Of a DNA stretch of 9,953 nucleotides, positions 6,197 through 9,953 are shown piece by piece. Within the stretch, counting starts at the first letter, position 1. Each line of letters starts with the position of its first letter. Location of the stretch: NCBI GenBank assembly GCA_023403475.1, contig JAEYEL010000057.1:1-9953 (forward strand). The letters are read 5' to 3'. Origin of the DNA: Actinomycetes bacterium (GTDB taxonomy: Bacteria > Actinomycetota > Coriobacteriia > Coriobacteriales > Eggerthellaceae). The notes beneath the pieces are model-generated. The model saw only the letters and a program-made list of their open reading frames with translations, was not told the origin of the DNA and searched no databases. Position numbers and translations under genes: made by a program.

Positions 6197-7369
6197 ATGC
6201 CTCCTCGCAGAAGACAGGTTACCTACTCGTCACGCCCCAACCACGCGGCGCGCATGGCGCATGCCAAAGGCGAGCGCCAGTTCAGAACGTATGACACAAG
6301 CTATATCCGCCCCAAGCGCAGCAAGCTGCCTGCTGTTGCGGCGGCAGTTGTTGCCCTCGCTGTTCTGGGACTTGTCGTTTGGGGCATGCTTTCCCTGTTC
6401 GACGGCTGTTCGGCGCAGGCAGATCTTCTTCCCGAAGGCGAAAAGGCCACTATCGTCGTTTCGGAAGGCGCGGGCGCGCAGGCCGTTGGGGCAGATTTAC
6501 AGAAGGCGGGCTTGGTGGCCACGTCCGCAGAGTTCACGAAACGCGTGACGGAAAGGGGCGTGGCGTCGTCGCTGCGTGCGGGCGCCTACACGTTTGCGGG
6601 GGGTACGTCGCTTGACGATATCATTACGAAGCTCGTTGCAGGCCCTGACGCCGGTGCGCCCCTTGTTATTCCCGAAGGGTTCACGCTTGCAGCCATCGCC
6701 GATAGGGTGGCCGAGGTTTCCGCAGGGCGCATTTCGGCGGACGACTTCAAGGCGGCTGCCTCCGACGCGAGCGCCTATGCTGCCGATTTTCCGTTCTTGG
6801 AAGAAGCGGGCACGAACTCTTTGGAAGGCTTTCTGTTCCCGAAAACTTACGCGCTTGCCGATACGGCCACGGCCGATTCTCTTATCCGCATGATGCTTTT
6901 CCAGTACAAAGCCGAGGTGGGCGCGCTTGACTACTCGTATCCGGAATCGCAGGGCCTTTCCGCATATGATGCGCTCATCCTGGCTTCCATCGTCGAAAAG
7001 GAATCGCCCGACGACGACGAGACGCGCGCGAAGGTGGCGGCGGTGTTCTACAACAGGTTGGCCACCGACGGCGCGCCCACCTACGGCCTTCTGGGCAGTG
7101 ACGCGACGACGGCCTACGAGATAGGCGGCGATCCGTCCGGCTACGACTGGAGCACGGAAAGTCCTTACAACACGCGCGTGACCAAGGGGTTGCCCCCCAC
7201 CCCCATTTGCAGTCCCAGCCTTGCGTGCTTGAAGGCGGTGTGCTCGCCGGCGGCCGATTTCGGCGACTACTACTTCTTCTCGTTCTGGCCGAACGACCAA
7301 GGCGGTACCGACTACTTCTTCGATAAAACCTACGAGGATCATCAGGCGACCGTCGCGCAGCACTCCTGA
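6197..7369 (+). CDS. mltG: MltG endolytic murein transglycosylase (YceG family)
   Basis: A 390-residue membrane-anchored lytic transglycosylase that cuts nascent glycan strands and is thought to set their length at the outer face of the membrane. A basic cytoplasmic N-terminus (about 43 residues, PRRRQ, RPKRSK) precedes a single membrane helix at about 44-66 (LPAVAAAVVALAVLGLVVWG). The extracellular part begins with a LysM-like region (IVVSEGAGAQAVGADLQKAG; FTLAAIADRVAEV). The catalytic YceG core contains ASIVEKES with the presumed catalytic Glu267, followed by VAAVFYNRL and then SPYNTRVTKGLPPTPICSPS. The C-terminus YYFFSFWPNDQGGTDYFF...YEDH replaces the usual YFV..G.H.F....EHN with a few extra residues. 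The gene sits 8 nt after ruvX with GGAAAGG about 11 bases before the ATG. Confidence 0.94.
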   Translation: MPPRRRQVTYSSRPNHAARMAHAKGERQFRTYDTSYIRPKRSKLPAVAAAVVALAVLGLVVWGMLSLFDGCSAQADLLPEGEKATIVVSEGAGAQAVGADLQKAGLVATSAEFTKRVTERGVASSLRAGAYTFAGGTSLDDIITKLVAGPDAGAPLVIPEGFTLAAIADRVAEVSAGRISADDFKAAASDASAYAADFPFLEEAGTNSLEGFLFPKTYALADTATADSLIRMMLFQYKAEVGALDYSYPESQGLSAYDALILASIVEKESPDDDETRAKVAAVFYNRLATDGAPTYGLLGSDATTAYEIGGDPSGYDWSTESPYNTRVTKGLPPTPICSPSLACLKAVCSPAADFGDYYFFSFWPNDQGGTDYFFDKTYEDHQATVAQHS

Positions 7370-7409
7370 GCTGGCGCAATGGATTGTTCTGCCGAGAAAG
7401 GGCGATGCC

Positions 7410-7964
7410 GTGGCGTTTCTCGAACCTGATCGATACTTCTCACGTCTGTCGCATGTCGATATAAATCGCGACATTGCGGCGCTTGGCTTTCGGCATGTGC
7501 TTTTGGACGTGGACAACACCATTCTGACGCGCGACACGCATGAAGTGCCGCGTGACGTGGGTTTTTGGCTTGCCCGTGCACGCGATGCGGGCATCGTGTT
7601 CTGCCTGCTCTCCAATAATTGGCATCGCGAGGTGTACGGCTTGGCGCAGCGTCTCGATCTGCCCATTGTGGCGAAGGCGGTAAAACCTCTGCCGCCGGCG
7701 TTCATATTCGCCATGAACAAGATGGGGGCGAACAGGAAGAACACGCTCGTGATAGGAGATCAGCTGGTCACCGACGTGATAGGGGCGCACGCGCTGGGCA
7801 TGAAGGCGTATCTGCTTGCTCCTTTGGTTGAGCAGGATCTTCCGCACACGTTGCTTTTACGCAACGTCGAGAGGGCGGTTATGGGCGGAAGGAAGCCCGA
7901 AAGCGCACCTGCTCCAAGCGGGGCGAACGCGATGGAGGCGGAAGCGTGCCAAGAGAACGCATGA
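7410..7964 (+). CDS. YqeG family HAD-IIIA type phosphatase
   Basis: A 184-residue haloacid dehalogenase superfamily protein of the YqeG group (B. subtilis YqeG; Saccharomyces Gep4 is a phosphatidylglycerophosphate phosphatase relative). Motif I is LLDVDNTIL with nucleophile Asp33 and Asp35. Motif II is CLLSNN with Ser68, motif III is Lys92 in VKPLPPAF, and motif IV is VIGDQLVTD with Asp117 and Asp122. All catalytic positions are kept, so an active Mg-dependent phosphatase is expected; the substrate is unknown. The last 25 residues are a low-complexity tail. The start is GTG 7410, with AAAGGG (7397-7402) seven bases upstream, and the Asp-Val-Asp spacing fits the family. The 3' end overlaps aroE (ATGA at 7961-7964), and YqeG/AroE adjacency is common in Gram-positive bacteria, so cotranscription is likely. 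Confidence 0.9.
   Translation: MAFLEPDRYFSRLSHVDINRDIAALGFRHVLLDVDNTILTRDTHEVPRDVGFWLARARDAGIVFCLLSNNWHREVYGLAQRLDLPIVAKAVKPLPPAFIFAMNKMGANRKNTLVIGDQLVTDVIGAHALGMKAYLLAPLVEQDLPHTLLLRNVERAVMGGRKPESAPAPSGANAMEAEACQENA
7934..7948 (+). promoter_or_regulatory. Ribosome binding site deciding the aroE start
   Basis: GGAGG (7934-7938) is seven bases before GTG 7946 and is the best-placed Shine-Dalgarno here. The alternative ATG 7961, which overlaps the upstream stop as ATGA, has only AAGAG (7951-7955) five bases upstream. Confidence 0.6.
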
Positions 7965-8962
7965 CCTATCAGCGCCTTTACTTGCTAGGGCACCCCGTGG
8001 CGCATTCGAAATCGCCTGTCATGCACAACGCCGTCTATGAGCGGCTAGGTCTTGCCTGGCGCTACGATTTGGCCGACTGCGCCACCGATAAGGCCGCAGA
8101 GGCGTTTCTTGCCGAGAGCGATTTCCTTGCCCTCAACATCACGACGCCTTACAAGCGAAACGCGTTGCGCGCGGCTTCGGCGAGCGCGGCTTCGGCGAAG
8201 CTGGCCGAAGGAGCGAACTTGCTGGTGCGCAAGAGCGGCGTTCTTGCCGCCGATGGCCGAAAGGCGAAGACGGCGGAGCCGGCTGCGACGGGAATGCCCT
8301 CGGATGTCCTTATCGCCTACAACACCGACGGGCAAGGATGCGTAGCGTACCTCGAACGGGAGGGCGTTCGTTTCCGGGATGCGAGCGTGGTCGTGTGCGG
8401 CACAGGTCCTACGGCGCTTGCCATCGTGCACGCCGCTTCCGTGGCGGGCGCGCGCGAGGTGGTGCTGGTGGGTCGTAGCAAGGAGCGTTCGCACAAGGTG
8501 CTCGAGAAATATGTGCACACGTTCGGCGTGCTCGCCACGTCTACAATAGACTTGCCTGCGGTGGTTGAAGGACATCGCAGTTTTCGGGAAGCTTACGAGA
8601 AGACGAAGTTCAAATTCGGGAGCTATGCAACATCCACGCAGGCCATACATGCCGCCGACGTGATTGTGGACGCAACGCCTTTGGGGATGAATCCGGGTGA
8701 TTCCGCTCCCTTCGACCCGGCGCTTTTCCGTGCGGGGCAAATCGCCCTCGATACGGTGTACGGTCACGGCGAAACCGCGTTCTGTCTGGCGGCGCGAGCG
8801 GCGGGCTGCGAAGCGCATGACGGCGCGGGCATGCTGGTGGCGCAAGCGGCCATAACCGTGCAAACCGTGTGCGACATAGCGGAGGTGTCGCTCGATGCGG
8901 CGTTCCCCACTTTCGACAGTCTGTTCGCCTTCATGGCCGCTGCGGCAGGGTTCGACTGCTAG
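7946..8962 (+). CDS. aroE: Shikimate dehydrogenase (AroE), enlarged form
   Basis: NADP-dependent reduction of 3-dehydroshikimate to shikimate in the chorismate pathway. Substrate-binding features are HSKSP with Ser21/Ser23, NITTPYK with catalytic Lys70, Asn91 in EGAN, and NTDG with catalytic Asp128. The nucleotide domain has GTGPTA (152-157) in place of the usual GAGGA, and VGRSKER (175-181) in place of NRT. VDATPLGMNP (241-250) and GAGMLVAQAA with Gln300 complete the fold. At 338 residues it is 50-65 longer than typical AroE. About 20 extra residues lie between Asn91 and NTDG, and about 27 between GRS and VDATP (roughly 186-232). Quinate/shikimate or YdiB-like specificity cannot be excluded. 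GTG 7946 is chosen for its GGAGG; ATG 7961 is also plausible and would overlap the previous gene by 4 nt. It is the last gene of the rightward run. Confidence 0.9.
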   Translation: MPRERMTYQRLYLLGHPVAHSKSPVMHNAVYERLGLAWRYDLADCATDKAAEAFLAESDFLALNITTPYKRNALRAASASAASAKLAEGANLLVRKSGVLAADGRKAKTAEPAATGMPSDVLIAYNTDGQGCVAYLEREGVRFRDASVVVCGTGPTALAIVHAASVAGAREVVLVGRSKERSHKVLEKYVHTFGVLATSTIDLPAVVEGHRSFREAYEKTKFKFGSYATSTQAIHAADVIVDATPLGMNPGDSAPFDPALFRAGQIALDTVYGHGETAFCLAARAAGCEAHDGAGMLVAQAAITVQTVCDIAEVSLDAAFPTFDSLFAFMAAAAGFDC

Positions 8963-8967
8963 GATAT

Positions 8968-9062
8968 AAAAGGCGAGAGCATCTCTTGAACTGCCTCCCA
9001 TTTCTTGTGTCCAAGAAATGGGAGGCAGTTCACACCTAAGCGAAGCCGCCTTTTCTATTTTT
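8968..9062. terminator. Bipartite, probably bidirectional terminator closing the aroE run and the hicAB unit
   Basis: AAAAGGCG (8968-8975) pairs perfectly with CGCCTTTT (9047-9054), followed on the plus strand by CTATTTTTCC. On the minus strand the same stem ends in CGCCTTTTATAT. The outer stem starts five bases after the aroE stop (TAG 8960-8962). Its loop is not short: it holds a perfect 21-bp inverted repeat (8987-9032) with unpaired stretches of 11 and 14 nt on either side. Converging genes sharing one terminator fits this position. Confidence 0.7.
8987..9032. mobile_element. Perfect 21-bp palindrome resembling two joined insertion sequence ends
   Basis: The left arm 8987-9007 begins TGAACTGCCTCCCATT and ends CTTG. 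The right arm 9012-9032 is its exact reverse complement, and the loop is TGTC (9008-9011). Read outward, the right half starts TGTCCAAGAAATGGG and ends GGCAGTTCA. Terminal repeats of the form TGnACTG-CCCATT-TTGGACA are, from memory, typical of IS150-group IS3 elements, so this may be a minimal remnant with both ends and no interior. No 3-4 bp target duplication is seen (TCT left, CAC right). A plain strong hairpin is the alternative. Confidence 0.5.
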
Positions 9063-9183
9063 CCTCGAATTTCCTTTTCGCCGCTGACGTGTCGAGGTAC
9101 ACGCGGGACTTATCCGTGAGCCTCTTGCATAGCGAGGACGCGTTATTGTGCGAGGGCAACAGAACCTTTCCGAACTTCCCCAT
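9055..9183 (-). CDS. Possible 42-residue ORF or remnant downstream of hicB
   Basis: An unrecognised small frame running from ATG at 9183 to TAG at 9055-9057. It begins MGKFGKVLLP, is Lys/Ser rich and ends KRKFEEK. It is in the same frame as hicB and stays open from directly after the hicB stop, so about ten more codons (GSRTVAHLID) precede the ATG without a start of their own. About three quarters of its codons end in G or C, as expected for coding DNA here, and the stop lies directly against the terminator stem. There is no clear Shine-Dalgarno for the ATG. It could be a real small gene, the tail of a longer hicB or of a lost gene, or chance. Confidence 0.3.
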   Translation of the reverse strand: MGKFGKVLLPSHNNASSLCKRLTDKSRVYLDTSAAKRKFEEK

Positions 9184-9213
9184 GTCAATGAGGTGCGCGA
9201 CGGTTCGCGATCC

Positions 9214-9657
9214 CTACGCCATGGCGGCCTTCCTCGGCCTGCCGGCCTTCGGGCGCTCCGCAAGGCGGGCTTCCACCGAGGAGCGCATCACCATGCGGCG
9301 TGACCCCTGCTTCCACGAGGTGAGCTTGCCGCTTCCGCACATCTGCGCTACCCGAGCAGTGCTTATACCCAGCATGCGAGCCGCGTCGGCGGCGGTCACG
9401 GCATCGGCGTGCTCCAGGTCGCAACTCACGGCGACGGCGATGACGCGCCCACCATGTTCCGGTTCGTGCCCGAGTCTGCCGCCCTGGGGGATTCTGCCAT
9501 GCGCGAGGTTGTCGGTCACGGTCTCGCGAAGCCAGTCCGATGCGCTCTCGACTGCGTCTTCCAAGTCGTTGCCGAATGTGCCGCCCTCCATGTCGCACGG
9601 GTAGGCGAGGGTGTAGCCCTCGGACTCGTAGAACTCGAACTCCCTTATGTGTATCAT
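9214..9657 (-). CDS. hicB: HicB family antitoxin with C-terminal helix-turn-helix
   Basis: A 147-residue antitoxin that should bind and block the HicA toxin and repress its own promoter. Residues 1-80 are the HicB partial RNase H-like fold: FEFYESEGYTLAYPCDMEGG (7-26), TFGNDLEDAVESASDWLRET (27-46), a basic/Gly loop with RIPQGG (55-60), then the strand RVIAVAVSCD. Residues about 86-131 form a MerR/excisionase-type helix-turn-helix (AVTAADAARMLGISTARVAQ, then GKLTSWKQGSRRMVMRSSVE), and the end GRPRK (139-143) resembles an AT-hook. Fusion of HicB to a DNA-binding domain is known in the family, where RHH or HTH types occur. AAGGAG (9663-9668 on the plus strand) lies five bases before the ATG. The toxin gene is 28 nt upstream. 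The AT-rich operator proposed beyond hicA is the likely target. Confidence 0.85.
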   Translation of the reverse strand: MIHIREFEFYESEGYTLAYPCDMEGGTFGNDLEDAVESASDWLRETVTDNLAHGRIPQGGRLGHEPEHGGRVIAVAVSCDLEHADAVTAADAARMLGISTARVAQMCGSGKLTSWKQGSRRMVMRSSVEARLAERPKAGRPRKAAMA

Positions 9658-9672
9658 CTTCGCTCCTTCCGG

Positions 9673-9707
9673 CCGGCAGGCCAGGCTACCTGAGCCCGGC
9701 CTGCCGG
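9673..9707 (-). promoter_or_regulatory. Strong hairpin at the hicA-hicB junction, next to the hicB Shine-Dalgarno
   Basis: CCGGCAGGCC (9673-9682) pairs with GGCCTGCCGG (9698-9707). After one A-C mismatch, GGCT (9684-9687) pairs with AGCC (9693-9696), leaving a 5-nt loop. The stem of 14 pairs covers the last codons and stop of hicA and ends four bases before AAGGAG of hicB. No T-tract follows in the minus direction, so it is not a simple terminator. It may affect mRNA processing or the toxin:antitoxin ratio. Confidence 0.6.
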
Positions 9708-9859
9708 AGTATCTTCTTGGCTATCTCGTCGGGTATTTCCCGGTGGCGTTTCACCATGACGGTCACCTTGCCGTTCGTAAAATGCTCGTGGTTCGTGCCG
9801 CCATCCGACCAGAATCCGCCCTCCTCCAACTTTCGCACCAGCTCTCTTCGTTTCGTCAC
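9686..9859 (-). CDS. hicA: HicA family mRNA interferase toxin
   Basis: A 57-residue toxin with the double-stranded RNA-binding-like HicA fold, predicted to cleave mRNA and stop growth when not bound by HicB. The N-terminal helix TKRRELVRKLEEGGF (2-16) is typical. GTNHEHF (21-27) carries the presumed catalytic His24, in the GxNH variant of the GSHH motif. VTVMVKRHREIPDEIAKKIL (32-51) and the end RQAGLR match the family closely. The start is GTG with its first base at 9859, preceded by AAAGGA (9867-9872 on the plus strand) at seven bases. An upstream in-frame ATG at 9892 would add 11 residues (MLIYIRR...) that run through the promoter-like AT-rich stretch, and it lacks a Shine-Dalgarno. The length fits the family (about 55-65). 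Confidence 0.88.
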   Translation of the reverse strand: MTKRRELVRKLEEGGFWSDGGTNHEHFTNGKVTVMVKRHREIPDEIAKKILRQAGLR

Positions 9860-9872
9860 GCGCCAGTCCTTT
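9857..9872 (-). promoter_or_regulatory. Ribosome binding site fixing the hicA GTG start
   Basis: On the minus strand AAAGGA (9867-9872) is followed by seven bases and then GTG (9857-9859). This spacing and the family N-terminus decide for GTG over the more distal ATG at 9892. Confidence 0.75.
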
Positions 9873-9940
9873 CGACGTATATATATTAGCATATATTAAG
9901 TAATAACATAATAAAAATATTAGCGATAATTAAGAAAATC
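9873..9940 (-). promoter_or_regulatory. AT-rich promoter/operator region of hicAB
   Basis: This stretch is strongly AT-rich compared with the GC-rich genes around it. On the minus strand TGCTAATAT (9883-9891) has an extended -10 form, TGn then TAATAT at 9883-9888, about 10 bases before the hicA Shine-Dalgarno. TATTAT lies further upstream as a second -10 candidate. No good -35 is visible. Two imperfect 18-bp direct repeats (9883-9900 and 9917-9934, sharing ATATTAGC and ATTAAG) and ATATAT-TAGC-ATATAT (9881-9896) are possible HicB operators. Confidence 0.45.
9883..9934. repeat. Two imperfect 18-bp direct repeats upstream of hicA
   Basis: Copies at 9883-9900 and 9917-9934 agree at 14 of 18 positions, with ATATTAGC at one end and ATTAAG at the other. 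Their start-to-start spacing is 34 bp. Both lie in AT-rich DNA, which raises the chance of random similarity. Candidate autoregulatory sites. Confidence 0.45.
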
Positions 9941-9953
9941 TTTCCTGCTCTAT

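Noticed and set aside
9055..9105. YLDTSA in the small ORF as a PIN-domain start
   Set aside because: The match is six residues near the C-terminus with only about 12 residues after it, so no PIN domain can follow.
9005..9604. A 199-codon plus-strand frame opposite hicB
   Set aside because: It overlaps hicB and the palindrome, has no Shine-Dalgarno and no family features, while hicB is clearly recognisable on the other strand.

Overview
The window comes from a GC-rich chromosome. Gene content, AlaRS features and codon choice look most like an actinobacterium of the Coriobacteriia (Eggerthella, Gordonibacter or Slackia type). This is inference from protein character and gene order, not from a database match.

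Layout. Positions 1-612 hold the 3' end of rarA (replication-associated recombination ATPase). A short gap follows with three perfect 12-bp tandem repeats, a weak terminator-like hairpin and a convincing extended -10 promoter. From there a rightward housekeeping run extends to 8962: a DUF948-like membrane-anchored coiled-coil protein, an AI-2E family permease, alaS, a structured 167-nt gap, ruvX, mltG, a YqeG-type HAD phosphatase and aroE. Spacing is tight (4-40 nt gaps or small overlaps) except for the alaS-ruvX gap, so this is probably one long transcription unit or two units split at that gap. The products serve replication and recombination repair (RarA, RuvX), translation (AlaRS), envelope and peptidoglycan synthesis (MltG, permease) and aromatic biosynthesis (AroE).

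The run ends at an unusual bipartite palindrome (8968-9054). An 8-bp outer stem of ordinary terminator type, usable from both sides, contains a perfect 21-bp inverted repeat. That inner repeat resembles two IS3/IS150-like terminal repeats joined head to head.

Beyond it, on the minus strand, lies a compact toxin-antitoxin locus. hicA (toxin, 57 aa, GTG start) is followed by hicB (antitoxin with a fused C-terminal helix-turn-helix, 147 aa). It is preceded by a very AT-rich promoter/operator region reaching the right edge. The drop in GC there suggests an accessory or acquired segment.

The long minus-strand reading frames opposite the housekeeping genes are shadows and are not annotated. The items best worth a second look are the palindrome inside the terminator, the nested inverted repeats before ruvX, the hairpin at the hicA-hicB junction, and the open frame continuing past the hicB stop.
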